In this document: positions 12,301 through 24,877 of the stretch, in pieces | Layout: every line of letters begins with the position of its first letter | Position numbering within the stretch: the stretch's first letter is position 1 | DNA from: Hyalella azteca | Taxonomy: Eukaryota; Arthropoda; Malacostraca; Amphipoda; Hyalellidae | DNA length: 64,000 nt | Assembly (NCBI RefSeq): GCF_000764305.2 | Contig: NW_025930738.1 | Location: forward strand, 340,014-404,013 | Reading direction: 5' to 3' | Made by a program: the position numbers and the translations under genes | The notes under the pieces: generated by a model | Seen by the model: only the letters and a program-made list of their open reading frames with translations | The model's database searches: none | Told to the model about the DNA's origin: nothing

Positions 12301-15300
12301 AATAAACAGAGGCTCATTTTTATATCTATTTATCTGTAATGCCTATTAATTTTTGAGGTTATAGGTACATTGACTCAAGTTTTGATTGAAATACGAGAAA
12401 ATTGCCTTTTTTTCCTCTAAAAGCAACTCATTTTCTAGTAGCAAAAAATTAAATGTTAAATTGTTCCCCTAATTTATTTTAAGAACAACGGTAACAGCAT
12501 TTAATTGCCCAAAGGAGGGTTTGCAACTTGCCATTCCAGGAGATACGAAACAATTTTTCAAGCATTGGCCCCAGAATTGCATTATATTGATGCCTTTAAT
12601 ATTGAAAATAATTAACATTACTACATTAACCTATTATTACTATTGATAAATAATTAATATTACTACAATAACAGCTATTACTACTATTGATGAATAATTA
12701 ACATTACTACAGCAACCCAACAGCACAATTAAAAAACAAAAACTAGGTAATAATTTTCACGTCAAATCTCCTGCTTTCACCGAATGAATAAATGAATTTA
12801 GTTATTAGAATCAATCTCGTTGTCAGTGGCGCCCTGGTCCAAAGTTTCAGTGTGACAGAACTGAGAATAGTTCTCTTCGTTGGAAGATGTTTAAATTCGT
12901 CATAAAATAGACGTTTAAATGAAGCCGGGAACGTTTGTGTTGCTTGATAAGATGCATTAGCTCTCGCTTTATCTGGCCTCGACATAATCTGTAGAGCGCC
13001 ATGGATTTATGCATTATTTCTTCTGGTAATTACGAGAATAATCACGCTAATGATGCTCTCCAAAGCCAGTCAATTGGCGCCGAGTGCAGCCCGCATCTTT
13101 ATGAACGATCACCATATGGCTTTATTATAAAGAAATTGTAGAAACTGAATTATTTAAAGTTGTGTTCGTAAAAAACGTTACTGGGTAGAGGATTATGTCC
13201 ATTTCCAAACGAATAAATCTTTTTTCTTTTGGTCTATTTAGATAGATGATTTGGACAAGGATTGACGAAAACTAATTTTGTCAATAATTGCGTGGTTATT
13301 ATACGAGAATGTTTAATAGGGTTTATACTCATATAAAATCCACATCAAAGCTATTGGGAAGGGGGGATCTTGCCAAAAAATTAAAATATATTGTACAAAA
13401 AGATATAGTCAACCCCTCAGCGTTCGCATTGCTCTTTATCCGAATCAGCAAAAGTGAACAGATTCAAATTTTTAAAATGACGGGTACTACATAGATTATT
13501 TTTTAATGCATAAAGATTTGTGGAAGTAAAGAAGATTCTAAATGACATAAGGAATAATGATGTGGCGAGGCCGTATGCATAAAATTTCAAGTCAGACACA
13601 ACATCGATGCTCGACATGATCAACAAATTGTCGGTCGCAAGTGTATATCAAAATGTCGCAAATAATCAACGCAGTATTTTATTCAAACGGAGTCATAAAA
13701 AACGAAGTCAATGGAAAGATGTTCACGTGTCGATGAACTAATTTCTATTATAGTGTGCTTTCGTCACTACGCGTATTTAATTTAAGAAGATTCGCTTTTC
13801 GTCCTAGATTTCCAGGAGCTGTGCGAACACCGGTAAAGCCGTAGGCCCGAACAAGGCTACAGCGCCAACCAGGGTCGCTCACCAGTCCTCAGTATTGTTA
13901 TGCTAAACGGACGCCGACAAAAACGATTCTGGCTCCGATTTGCGAGAGAAACTTCTCCGCTTTTGTGATGAAAGCAAATACAATTTGTCAAGCAATTCAT
14001 TTGAGAATGAAGCTTGTAACGAAAGACGGAAATGCACTAAGAACCATTTGAGTATCGATCGAGCCTAGCACCTGACTTGCATCGCGTGTTCAGACTTCAA
14101 CTGAACTCGAGCGTAATTCCTGGTCACAATTACAGCTCGAACTCTTGCATTTCCTCTCACTTAAAAATTGAATAAAATCCCTTCATCTCTGTCAATTACA
14201 TAAAAAACGTACATAACTTTAAATATATAACCTTAGGTAAAGGCGACCTCCTCGAACTGTTGTTTAGGAGTTGCGCGAGAAATTTTGATTTACTTCTGTG
14301 GATGCGGTGGCGTAATATTCATTTAGTCAGAATCACAGTAAACATTACGAACTTGAAGAAATGTAGACGCTGGTGCTGTGAAAATAAGCTCGTTTTTTGG
14401 CTTCCTCGGTTTCGTTTTTCTCACCGCTGTCAATGACGCGTTAAAACTGCGATCGATTCTGCTACGAATCCCGGCAAGTATTATGGAGGATGACAAAGCT
14501 CGGTCGGAAAACTGGTCGAGAATACGATTGCGAAGTGAAGAGCAACTCACGGCGACGGCTCTAAGAGGATTCAGGCGAGCTTCTTACAGGGTGTTTCCGT
14601 CGGTAGTTTTTCTCACGTGGGAGGGGCTCAGTCGAAGGATTTTATCCAACGCAGGAATTTTATAATAGCCTTGGTGCAGCGGCGACTGAAGGTGGCAAAC
14701 TAGAGAGAATTTTCTTCAATTCAAGCATAAGAAATTCTAATTTAATACTTGACAGCACTGGGAAGCAGTTAAATAAGAGAACTACAAGGTGACTAATATG
14801 TGAATGAAAATTTTATTGTCTAAAAATGAATTATGTCTCACCTATGTCTTGCAATGAATTATTTCAGCTGATACTACCAGCAACTCGGAGTAAGTAAATA
14901 TATTCAAATAGATATGCCTGAAGCTCTGGTACAAAAAAATGAGTTTTATAAAAAGAAAGCAGTACTGAAAATGTCGAGGGCTCCATATTTTTGCTCTCCG
15001 AGTTGAATCAGTATACAAGTAGTAATTTCGAGAACGCAAGAAGCTGTAGAGTATAGAAGGTAGAAGAAGGAAGTCGAAGCAAGAGCAAGAAGGAAGCAGG
15101 AGCAAGAAAAAGTCGGAGAGTGATGTAGAGCAAGAAGGAAGTCGAAGAGTGATGACAGAAGACATGAGAAACAAGATCAGAGTGGAATTAGTCACATAAA
15201 TTCTACGTAATACTGTTAGGTATAAGAATAGTTATTAGGTCCTTTATAACCAGTAGAAAGGCAGCGGTTACAAGCGAAATGTGGAGCCGCATCAACAGCA

Positions 15301-16795
15301 ACTGAAAAAAACGTAAAAAATACTTCCTACTGAAATTCGTTTGAGTTTAATGCAAAATTGTTAGAGCTTGTGGATACAATTTTTGCTCGTTTGCACTGGT
15401 TACGATTCATTATTAAAGTTGTAGAAGTGAAAAGAAATAAGGCTTTATTACTAACTTAATATTAAGAATAATGACAACGGGTGAAAATGTCATCGCGCAC
15501 AAGTAGCTTAGTACAAAAAAAGCCGACCTCGCTTGAGGAACAAGCAACACGTCATCACTGCAGAACCCAGCGAGCTTCTCACACGTGTCCATGGAAATCT
15601 ATTAGAGAGAATCTCTTGGATGGAAAAGATTCCTTCATCCGTCATATTCGAATGGAGATTATCTCTTGCACAGAGAAAACTATGCCACTCATCCGGAGTT
15701 GATGGCCGAAGAACGATTACATTCCTGTTAAACCAAGATTCTTGCAGTTAAGATAAATAGTTATTTTACTGCAACTTGATCCTTTAGTAATTGATATTTT
15801 CCTATCACAAATAAAAATATTTCCTTTTAACCCTTATAGAATCATGCTGATCGAATATTGCTGTTAGTCGAAGCGTGGAACATTGATTAGAATTTATCAG
15901 GATAACGATTGAAGCGCTCTAGAAGGCCATTGTACTAGTCGTTTTGCCGCCACTCGCTGTCCAATATATTCGGTGCTGCAGCCTCCCACTTAGCTAGATT
16001 GTAAACTTACCTCCCACCTCGGTGACTGCCGACAAAAACTCTTCCGCAAGATCAACAACGACGAGTAAACTTTGTAACTTTTGCACTTGAAGTTTGGCAG
16101 TGAGACCAATTAACAGGGAGAAGAGTGCCGCCAAAAACCCTTTGTGGTGATGGCCGGCATCCCTTGACTGCTCGATGGTGCAGGCGTGATGTGAGCTGCG
16201 ACTTAGATGTTTCTCCGCACTCTCAATGGCTGTAATTTAAAGCATTAATAACAGTTAATCTTGGAAAAAAAACATAATTTTGATTTTCATTATTTATAAT
16301 TGAATTTGATAATTTTTCATTTCAAACCAGTCACAAGCAACCACTTAATTCGGTCTCAAGTGGTTGTAATTTAGGGAGTAAGTTGCGCAGTGGGACGGTT
16401 CACAAACTGGTTCCCTCGAAAGAATAATTATATTATTTTATAATTTTATGTAATAATTAGCATATTGGATCGGGGAATGCTCGTAGTGAGATAACATCAA
16501 CTGAAAGATTGATTCTCGTGAACCTTCACGTTCCCGAGAATCAACCTTCACCTTTAAACGTTATTCATGCATCGGAAACTAAACTTCAACCTTGTTTAAT
16601 GTTATCGCAAAAAATAGTTTGTACGAAATTTAGGATTAACATATCTTCATGACGCATTTATTACACTCGTTAATGTTTTTACTTGTTTGTTTTTTCACAG
16701 CCAGAAACGGAAGTTCATGTGAGCGCGGGTCGCGGTGCCTGGCTGTCATGGCGCTGGCGGTCGTCTTGGCCAACCTTCTTGTGGTGTTCTTCTGA
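9170..16795 (+). CDS. beat-like: Beaten path (Beat) family immunoglobulin protein, 3' part, five exons
   Basis: Beat proteins are secreted or membrane-anchored cell-surface proteins with two Ig-like domains; in flies they bind Side-family receptors and control axon defasciculation and motor target choice. The coding exons are 9170-9305, 9939-10072, 11147-11230, 12110-12245 and 16701-16795, joined at phases 1, 0, 0 and 1 with one open frame. About 194 codons are present. Exon 1 ends Ig domain 1 (TGIYRCEVSADSPHF, the Beat YxCEVxAxxPxF motif). Exons 2-4 form Ig domain 2 (ITGG, VGD, LNCTS, SKPAPTLTWFING, then RLGLTF and LEVRCRATVS). The last exon encodes a Cys-rich spacer and a terminal hydrophobic run (CLAVMALAVVLANLLVVFF) ending at the stop, so a GPI signal or tail anchor is likely. 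The signal peptide and first half of Ig1 (about 120 residues) are not found and probably lie upstream of the window. AATAAA is present at 17327 and 17586. The Beat subtype cannot be decided. Confidence 0.88.
9808..9923. repeat. 58-bp tandem duplication ending 15 bp before an exon
   Basis: Two copies of CATAAYACAATATAWAATGA-like sequence followed by ATATAATATCNAATATGGCA begin at 9808 and 9866. The second ends just before the acceptor of the exon at 9939. It is AT-rich and probably overlaps the branch-point region of that intron. Confidence 0.8.
9939..10072 (+). CDS. beat-like: beat-like exon: start of Ig domain 2
   Basis: Acceptor TGTTGTTCAG, donor GAG/GTCGAG. With the single base left by the previous exon it reads E-LPSQPPTITGGRSHYKVGD, then TAHLNCTSARSKPAPTLTW and FINGVE. 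The LP...ITGG...VGD...NCTSxxSKP..LTWxING string is the Beat signature for the start of Ig2. It carries the first Ig2 cysteine and an NCT glycosylation sequon. Confidence 0.92.
10409..10496. repeat. About 31-bp minisatellite, three copies
   Basis: Three copies of TGTTATGCACTATTCAGAAT followed by CATGACACTAT, within the beat intron between 10073 and 11146. The rest of that intron is AT-rich with nothing else recognised. Confidence 0.85.
11147..11230 (+). CDS. beat-like: beat-like exon: middle of Ig domain 2
   Basis: 28 codons, phase 0 at both ends: AAPHQLEQYYPWVH then RDQLESKRLGLTFQ. The DxLExxxLGLxF pattern is the conserved Beat segment before the second Ig2 cysteine. The donor is GTGAGC. The acceptor GGGGGCCCAG lacks a normal pyrimidine tract. 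The next AG, at CACCTCACCAG, would also keep the frame and remove five residues, so the start is uncertain by 15 bp. Confidence 0.85.
11231..11967. other. beat intron, no separate feature
   Basis: AT-rich intron. Short direct copies such as TTTACACTTGCGGTCT occur near 11380-11450. Nothing else seen. Confidence 0.5.
11968..12123 (+). repeat. 52-bp tandem triplication spanning a splice acceptor
   Basis: Three copies start at 11968, 12020 and 12072 (CTATCTTGACAAAGTCTCAC then TTGTTTCTCTGAGTGCAGGT and ACAGGACGA). Each holds a pyrimidine tract, the acceptor TGAGTGCAG and the first bases of the exon, GTACAGGACGA. Only the third acceptor (AG at 12108-12109) leads into an open frame. From the first copy the reading reaches TGA in the second repeat, and from the second copy it reaches TAA within the exon. 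Confidence 0.92.
12110..12245 (+). CDS. beat-like: beat-like exon: end of Ig domain 2
   Basis: It reads VQDEHFDANGELEVRCRATV, then SAVYREGGAPEAM and LEHREGLIR. The Cys of VRC is the second Ig2 cysteine. The donor is G/GTAGGG, phase 1. The acceptor lies in the third unit of a 52-bp tandem repeat. GC content is high compared with the introns. Confidence 0.88.
12599..12716. repeat. About 58-bp imperfect tandem duplication
   Basis: Two imperfect copies of ATTGATRAATAATTAAYATT followed by ACTAC, in beat intron 4. AT-rich. Confidence 0.6.
13898..15751. other. beat intron 4: patches with overlapping open frames, not assigned
   Basis: GC-richer patches at 13800-13960, 14370-14650 and 15481-15751 are open in two or three frames at once, for example 14378-14665 on the plus strand and 14550-14323 on the minus strand. 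No domain is recognised and no pair of splice sites is convincing. A purine-rich GAAGNAG tract lies at 15040-15170. Decayed transposon sequence is the simplest explanation, but unknown exons cannot be excluded. Confidence 0.3.
16011..16229 (-). CDS. Candidate exon of an unrecognised gene, antisense within beat intron 4
   Basis: Read on the minus strand, a good acceptor (CTTTAAATTACAG) is followed by 219 bp open in one frame and then a strong donor, G/GTAAGTTT. The exon is phase 1 at both ends. The product has a short polar part with HACTIEQSRDAGHHHKG, then a long amphipathic or hydrophobic segment, FLAALFSLLIGLTAKLQ and SLLVVVDLAEEFLSAV. That segment could be a membrane-associated helix or a secreted amphipathic domain. 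No family is recognised. Flanking exons were not found with confidence. It may belong to an independent gene on the opposite strand of the beat intron. Confidence 0.42.
16701..16795 (+). CDS. beat-like: beat-like terminal exon with hydrophobic C-terminus
   Basis: The acceptor TTGTTTTTTCACAG is strong. With the base carried from the previous exon it reads ARNGSSCERGSRC, then LAVMALAVVLANLLVVFF and TGA at 16793-16795. A hydrophobic stretch of about 18 residues lies directly at the end with no cytoplasmic tail, which fits a GPI-attachment signal. The short Ser/Cys spacer before it is usual for Beat proteins. Confidence 0.8.
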
Positions 16796-19700
16796 ACTCC
16801 TGGCTGTTACATGCTGTTCTGGGGATGGATTTTCTAAACATGAAACCTGCTCCTTGATTTGCGAAGTTGGAAGTACATTATTTTAATTTCTTGACATTGG
16901 ACAAGGAGTATTAATTCAACGTGAAATTATAAAAGATTCTTAGATGTCTACTGGTGTAATTATTGAATGCCGTAAACTTACATTGAATTTTTTACAACGT
17001 TCAAGTGTCGCGAGGAAACCAAAGGAGATTGGTTTTTCGTGAAAATGAGGTGCAAAAAGAAAAATTCGCTAGATTTCGTATCGAAATAAGCACCTCATTT
17101 AAGAAGCACGGAAGCCGTTTAGTTTAATATTGAAAGGAAAAATGATGAAATACCTACTTACATTCATTTTTATTTTCTCTTGTTTCATTTATTTAATTTG
17201 TATATTTTATTATTTTAAAAATGCAGCCGGCACATGAGCTTGACTAATTTATTGAAACTGGACATTTTTTACCAGAATTAAAAACTCTTATACAGAAGTC
17301 CAGTGATTACGTATAAATTTTAGTGGAATAAACTTATTTTATTAGTTTTCCGAAATAACTTAGTATTTTGCTGTTGTAAAGCGGAGATCTGATCGACCGA
17401 AATATGTAAGCGGGAAAATGTGTAACGTAGTCTTAACTATTATTGTATCGACATTGTTATATAAAATATTTAGAATTATTCCCAACGATCATAATGATAT
17501 ATAATTACTAGTCTATGGTAGCGTGTGGGACATGAAGTTCATTAATCGATTGCTTTTTGAACCTACTTGTATATACCACATTGTAAATAAAGCTCTGCCG
17601 ACTCTGGTGCCGAATTCGAGTTTGATTGAAACCGATGAAATTAACATATATTCTAGTCCATATACGGAATGATAAATATGTGGCACAAGAGACGTAAATG
17701 GGTTGTAAACATATTATTCGATTGATATAGTTACAGTGATGTAAGTTATCATTAATTTGATGGTCCAGACAAGGTTTATTCAAAGGGAAGGTTTTTGGAT
17801 GAATTAAGAAATGATGTAATGAAATAATATATTTTAAAGCTTGGAATCAACTTCCTTGTCTGATAACACGTTCGTTTAACTCTCGTTTAAAACATTAATT
17901 AATTTAAATTAAATATTGTCTCACGTTTGCTTGAACGCTTCAAACCATTCTGTAGCTAATATTATCTGTTTACTTTATATATGCCGGTTAGATAAAATGT
18001 CATAAGCTTCTAGGACGACACTCGCATGGCAAGGTATGTTCAAAACAGATCTGCATATTTTTTTAACAAAAAGGAAATAAATCAATTCTTCTCATAAACT
18101 AATAGTTGGAAAATAATTTTGGATTGTCGCGTTTAAATATAATAAAAATATTATGGTCATTATAACCTTAAGATTTAGAGTAAAATCAATACAAATTATA
18201 TATACCAGTTTGTTATGGAAAAATCGACGATCAACCGTTGAACTCTGTTCATATACATCGAAATTTGATAAAATCAAGAATCAGCTGAGAATTAATTTTG
18301 AGGGTGTATTTGAGACTGCCAATCTAGTCTGAGCAACACTGACCATCCGACTTGATTTTCAACAGAGTATTGAGAGCTTCTAAGTGCCACCATGGTTAGT
18401 GAAGCCTGCAGAAAACTGTTGGAAATAATGAAAAGTATTGCAAGAGATAATTGAATTTCTCCCAGCAGAATATTCGGTAATTATTCAATGACTTGTTTTG
18501 TTGTTGCAAAAATAAGTTAAAAAATATACCCTCATTGTTTTTATTTGCATGTCATGATCTTTCCTCCTATGAGAGCCTTGAATATGCGTCAATTTCAATC
18601 AAGGTTATTATTTTGGAAAAAGAATTTAAACATTAGACGCGTTCAACGAATACTTAAATTAAAGATTGTCACCTAACATTTGTCATAATCTTAGTCATCG
18701 CGAGGACGAACAGGACCTACCGAAAGCAACAAATAATTTCAATTCAACGGAATATCATCGATAATGTTAACTATTCGTTTCACACGTCAAAATCTCTATT
18801 TGATCTCATTACGTTGATTAGATAGCATAGTTAGGGAGGATATCGCGTTCACTTTCTGTAAGAGAGTTTCATACTTGTGAACTCTTATGCTTCGTGCCAA
18901 ATTAATTAATTCAATTAAAAAATGTACAAATTAACCGTAGCTTGAACTATGAATAATGAGTTCGCTGCAGCGTTGATTGTAATCTTGTTTAAACGAAAAA
19001 TATTTTAATCTCTGCATCAATTGATGTGTTTGCGATTATACCTGTCGAGGATTAGCACTAATCTCTTATGGTTCATGTAGCGCGCTACCATCTGAGCATG
19101 GACGTAAAGTGTACCTATCACATTAATGGACAAGTGAGATATTTTTACCCGAGTAACACTGTAATCACAAGTTTTAATATGGATAATTAATTTCATTAAC
19201 AAAACACGTGCAATTATCAACTAGCAATAAAAATATTACGAAATGAATTAAAGAAATTTCGCTCTACGCTCTAAAGCATCAAATTCTAAGAGAAGAAAAT
19301 GCTTCAACCGTGAGTCTCGAGACAAAATTTTGGTTGCGATGTTAATGCCGAAGACATTTTTTTCTCACTCGCAGCGGCTGCATGAGGGCTGAGCCCAAAC
19401 TGCTGTAAATCAAACTTATTGATCTTAGTATAGAAGCTAAAACTCCATTGCTGTATAACCGGGAAAATAAATATTAGTTTTAGGATTTTTTGATTGACAA
19501 TCTTGTGAGATTCGTTATAACGTTGTAGACTAAGAACATTTGAAGTGAAAGATCATGTCCACGTTGTATGATTATGGTAGACTCCTTATTTAAATTATGC
19601 GTTTCTAAGTCAAGTTTCTTCCTTGAAATTTAATGGTAAATAGGCACAATTTCCAAAGTAAATAAATACATGCTATAATGATGATTAATACGTGTCAAAT

Positions 19701-20500
19701 AGCCAAGATTGTGCCACTTATGGCTTTTATTTGGTCTTGGCAGAGTTCAACTCTCGCATTGGATCTATTAGTTCAGTTGATACTTTGATGTAGTTTAATC
19801 ATAGAAAACGGTCGTGTAATTTCACTTTAAATTTTGAACGTTATGGAACTAATCGTTTTCTATTCTTCCTTTCTTAATTCTTTTTCCGTTGAATTTTATG
19901 GCTCATTGCCCATAAATGAAATAAATATAATTATTATGATGATTAACTGCCTCATTTATGTTTTTATTATTGTTAACCCATTACCTCTACCAGTGCCTAA
20001 TAAATTGCCTGTAAATTATACGCTGGGAAAATGATCGTTGCCAAGCTTCAAATGTAGTCGCCGTGAAAAATACGCCTCCAGGTATTGAGTGGAAATCAAT
20101 GCCTCTCTAGCAGTCATATCAATCGAGAGCTTTATGTATCTTTTTATATGCCTTGAAATTGCCGGCGTGATCAACAAATTTAGAAACGGCTCTTTACTAC
20201 ATATGTACAATATTAATGAAACAACAATTTTTCATACAAATTTAATTATATTTTAATTATGAAAACAAATACATTCAATTCCAGTTTGAAAGAAAAAATG
20301 AGAAGTGTAATTTACATCAGTTCTCAGCCGGACTTATTAATAAATGCGGCTTTAAGACAGAGCTTCTACTGATATATAAACGCCCAGAATGTGTTGAAGG
20401 GAGCACATTAGGGAGTATATTTTTCGTTGGAGTTTGTCACGCAATCATTCAGTACACAACCTTTTGAACTTTATTTCATTTGGTCATTTGTGCTACTGCA
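16796..20500. other. beat 3' UTR followed by AT-rich intergenic DNA
   Basis: AATAAA at 17327-17332 and 17586-17591 are candidate polyadenylation signals for beat. The rest is AT-rich with no exon, RNA or transposon recognised. Confidence 0.45.
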
Positions 20501-20504
20501 GTCG

Positions 20505-20760
20505 CTAGCCAGCAGCAATGCCAGCAGTGATAGTGTGGAGCAGCAGCAAAGCCAGCAGTGATAGTGTGGAGCAGCAGCAAAGCCAGCTGTGGTGGTGAGG
20601 GGCAGCCGCTAAGCCAGCTGTGATGGTGACGAGTTCTAGCAAGGCGAGCAGTTTTTGTTGCAAAAAGGAAAGATAAGAGAAGTGGCAGCAACTGCTGGAA
20701 GTTGTAATGTTGTTGGAAAGAGCAAGCAACAGAAGCGAGTAGATTTAAGGCAGCAGTAAT
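20505..20760. repeat. CAG-rich degenerate minisatellite
   Basis: Repeats of GCCAGCAGTGATAGTGTGGA followed by GCAGCAGCAAA, with divergent copies (GCCAGCTGTGRTGGTGA) to about 20760. The Leu/Ala/His-rich open frames on the minus strand here follow from the repeat. Confidence 0.75.
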
Positions 20761-21896
20761 ATATGATAGCGGTACTTTGGCAGACCAACAGTGAACACTG
20801 GGATCAAAGCAGCTGTTTGGTCCAGCAGCATCAGCAACTACTTATTCGCTTACAGCAGTAGCTGCTGCAGTGCGACAGTGGTAATGTTGTGATCTCATTA
20901 CAGTCAAAGAAACAGAGCTACGCGTCGGCAATATGCATAACTTGGTGGTCGGGCGCTCTTCAAAAATAATCATGCATAATAGAGCTCCAGCGCTCGCTTT
21001 TTTTGGATCCATTGCAAATGCTTTGTTGATTTTAATGTCATAACATTTGTTGTTAATTAGGTTATTCTACATGCTTATGTTGTATTTTTGAGTTTTTGCT
21101 CAGGTATATTTATATACCTAAGATTTTTCTCTGAAAATTCATCCATTTAACTGAACGAAATACATTTTCTGTGCAGCCGATCATTAAATCAGATGAAAAA
21201 TATCAGAGATTAATTTATGATTTAATTTTTCAAGATTAATTTGCTTAATTTACAGTTTTCAGTACTAATAATAGTAAAAATGCTGTTACCCATTGTGAAT
21301 TGAAATATTATAATTTTTTTTCTCATTCAATTGAGAATGTAAATTAGCTTATGTGTAAATAATGTGAAGGTTATGACATTAAATAATTTCATTTCATGCT
21401 TATATTTACGATCTGACATCCTGAAAATCAAATGTTGCGTATATGATTGCTTTATTACAGGAGTTTTTTTAGATTTTTCAGTTGTTTTTTTATAGCTTTT
21501 CTCTCGTAATTTTTTAATCATGGAAAGAGAGTCTTCAAAAGAAGGAAACAGCAAGTTTTTTTCCGTACCTTCACTGATTCTAAGCATGTAAATAAAAAAG
21601 TGAGCGTAACTGAAGATATTAGAATAATTGAATCTCCAGCAAAATCATTGTTTTACTATCCTAAAATTTCAAAACTCATGATGAAAAAAAAAACAGGGAA
21701 ATCAGCAGGCAGTAATTCGAGCATTGAAATAAGACGGTGAAATTTTTCATAGTACATCTTTGTGATTGTTCTATTAAAAAAGAGAAGGAATAAAAAGCTA
21801 TATTTATAATTGTGATTATAAACTAAGGCAGGATGAGTAGGACCGTTGCACTGATAAATAGGAATGGCAACATTCATATTTATTAGGTTCATGCCT
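20761..21896. other. No gene seen
   Basis: AT-rich. Only short open frames without recognised motifs. Confidence 0.4.
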
Positions 21897-22077
21897 CGCA
21901 ACACGCACACCCACGTTCATCCCGTCACACCTGCACCGGCGCTCGCCCCCGCAACACACACGTTCATCCCGTCACACCTGCACCGGACGCCCCCGCAACA
22001 CACACGTTCATCCCGTCACACCTGCACCGACGCTCGCCCCCGCAACACACACGTTCATCCCGTCACACCTGCACCTA
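21897..22077. repeat. About 48-bp GC-rich minisatellite, four copies
   Basis: Unit CGCAACACACACGTTCATCC followed by CGTCACACCTGCACCG and a variable CGCTCGCCC. The third unit is shorter. It is much richer in C than its surroundings, and open in one plus frame because of the repeat. Confidence 0.9.
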
Positions 22078-24877
22078 CTTAATGAATAATATCCTTCAAA
22101 CTTAGCTTTCATTAAATATAACAGTTGTAAGTCATCATAAATTCAGACTGCACAACGCAACCTCATTGGCTTTTTGTCCAGAAACTTTGAACAAAATTAT
22201 TGTATTAAAATGATTAATAAAATAATAATAGGGGACCTGCGCAACTTCACCTTGTTGGGAGCGTTATAGATACAGAAATAATGCTAGAAGAAATTTATTT
22301 TATTATACGATAAGAAATATGTTTCAAACATTAGAAACACAAATTTTCCTCTGAATGGAAATGGAAAATGTTTCGCAAGATATGAAAATTTTTTATTCTA
22401 GAACTGAAGAACTAATGAGACTTTTTAGTTACGTAAAATAGCAAGTCAAAGTCATGAAAGTTACTAATAGTAATTTTAATTTACCAATATAGAGTTTTTG
22501 CTCCTGGGACTTGCGAGAAGAAAGTTTCAGTAAGAATATCTGTCGATTAAGCCTTGGGGAAATTAGGCCCGGGATCTGGACGCAAGTTTTCGCTTCGTTT
22601 AGGACCAGGAATTGAATTGTTTTGACGTCACGCACACATAGAGGTCAAACTTTTGACGCTTAGGTTAAAACTTCCATTAGAAAAACTTTGAATAGAATAA
22701 TCGAAAATTTGAATAGTGAAACTTCAATACTTTTCGCGTACAACGAGCGGCTGCGCAATGGAAAGCGAGTATGTGTGACCACCTTTGGATTAGAAAAATG
22801 ACAATTAGGAATGAAATATTGAATAATAAGTTATACAAATCTTATTGCTACATATTTTTAATAGTATATGCACGTACAGTGCTCATTATGACAAACATAT
22901 ATGAGTATATAAATACATTTTTTCTCGTTTGCGATTTATTTACTTAGAAGATGTTGGTGAATAGCAGCCTATGTGCATTATAGCGAGCTCAAGTATAAGA
23001 ATTAAGTACCACGCTACTGCTCTTACGTTCTCAGCTCAGTTTCCAAACTTTAAAGTGAACAAAACTTGTGATTTGAATATGCTGGATGCCTTTGAGTTGA
23101 GTTAAATGATTTACCTTGAACTCACGCGTTTGCCGATGAGGTTGAAGCAATGTACTCCAAATTACAGAGCAATGTTCTCCAAAAAAACGAGTAACGGTAA
23201 CAATGCAAGACAGAACCAAATCATCATTAGCGCATGCATGTATCGTCTCCAGCTGTGATTCACGTCCTCCGTCGCATAAATGGAAAAAGCTTTCGAGTCG
23301 CTGTCTTGCTCAGATATGATGCGTCACATGGAATACAAGAGCAAGCATTTGCTATGCAAGTCCTTTTACATATAAGCCGTCGGTCAACAGACCACTAATG
23401 TGCTGCAAAAGCTGATTATCGAAAAGCTGCGAATGTCATTTTACAGAATAAAAGTTCGTGCAGATTCACCGGAATTCGTGCAGCCGTGACTTTACTTTTC
23501 CTTCACCTAATTAGATGAACTTACTTCAGTTATGAATTAATATTTTACTCCTACATAGTTAGTAAATAAATGGATCATATATTTCTGTGCATGGAGTAAC
23601 AATAGTTCATGCATAATAAATTTTAATCGGTAATAATCAATGAATGACGAATATTTCAACAAAGCTCCTCGCTCCTAGCCTTTCCAATTATTGTTTGTCA
23701 CGAGACGTCATCCGAAATATTAATAAAAAAAGTTACAATTAAATCGATGACTTTAGGTGTATGGAATACGCAAATAATCTCGCATAACTATAAGATAACA
23801 GAGCAACGACTCAACATCATTGAGCAATGAAATATTAGCGTGTTTATTTTCATCCACTTGCCACTTGAAGATGTAAGAGGTCAGTTCTTTGGAATTAGAT
23901 GATAATTTGAATAACATGCATAATAATTTACCATTAATGTCGAACCTAGTGAGTGCATGATAATGTTATCCTATTCTTCACAAACATTTTTAACGTATAC
24001 AACTGTACGACGATTGTTTGGATTAACTCCTGTAAATTTCAGTATTCCAAACAGGCTATATTCTTTTGCGTCTCAAGAATTCGAAATTTCAAATCTTACG
24101 TTTCAGTAAATTGACTTTTGGCTCACACACGGCGACTTGTCTCGAGCAGCAGATGCAAGAATGAGTGCCAACGGAACGCGAGATCTCGAAGCGGCCAGAA
24201 TTTTCGACGTGAGCGCTGAGAACATTCAAGGAATACATTACCTGGAATCTGCTTCAGGTTCTCAGTGTTTGGAATGTCAAGAACAGGCGCGAGTGAACAT
24301 TTGCTAGGGCGTTAGCGAGTCAACAGCAGAGGCAGCCGATCGCCGGCTGTTTGCTCGGAGATCATTTCTAGATCGCGCCTCTACGGCTGCCTCACGTCAT
24401 ATTCAAACTCGCATGTAATTCACTCGTGTAGAGTCGGTTAGGGGTTAGTGGACTGTATCTAGTTGATAGAGTTTAGGTTCCTCTTTTAGAACTGAAACTC
24501 TTACTGAATTGCTGCCAAATAAAAGTATCGCGGGTGAACAGGCCTTGGGTGAAAAGACCTTTGGTTCCGTAAAGTCTATTCGACATTCAGAGACTTGGAT
24601 CTACATCAATAGCTTCAAGTAGAGGCGAAATGTTGAAGTAAAGAACAGAGCATGATTCTGAGAGAGAGTGTAATGTAAATGACTTATTAATTAATATTTT
24701 TACCGGATCCAAATTTAAATTGTGGCTTCTCCACAAAAGTGATAGGAAGGAACCAGAATGAGATAAGATTTTGTTAGCTCCAACAGAGCTTTCTCTGCCG
24801 GTTGTTCTCACGCCTCCCAGAAACCTTTATTTTAACGCGACCTCATACTTCTGGAGGATGTGCACAGAGTAACGCAT
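22078..24877. other. No gene seen
   Basis: AT-rich. The somewhat GC-richer 24160-24440 was read in all frames and gave no recognisable protein. Confidence 0.4.

Noticed and set aside
13898..13959. Possible last exon for the antisense gene, joining phase 1 to a stop at 13898
   Set aside because: The phase fits, but the acceptor CACAAAAG is poor and a one-in-three phase match is weak evidence.
14323..14665. Signal-peptide-like plus frame and a long minus frame in beat intron 4
   Set aside because: The plus frame starts at GTG rather than ATG. Both strands are open and no splice pair or domain is visible.
15481..15751. Three overlapping open frames of about 70 codons
   Set aside because: Open frames on both strands of one GC-richer patch with no recognisable motif. 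Left as unassigned intron.
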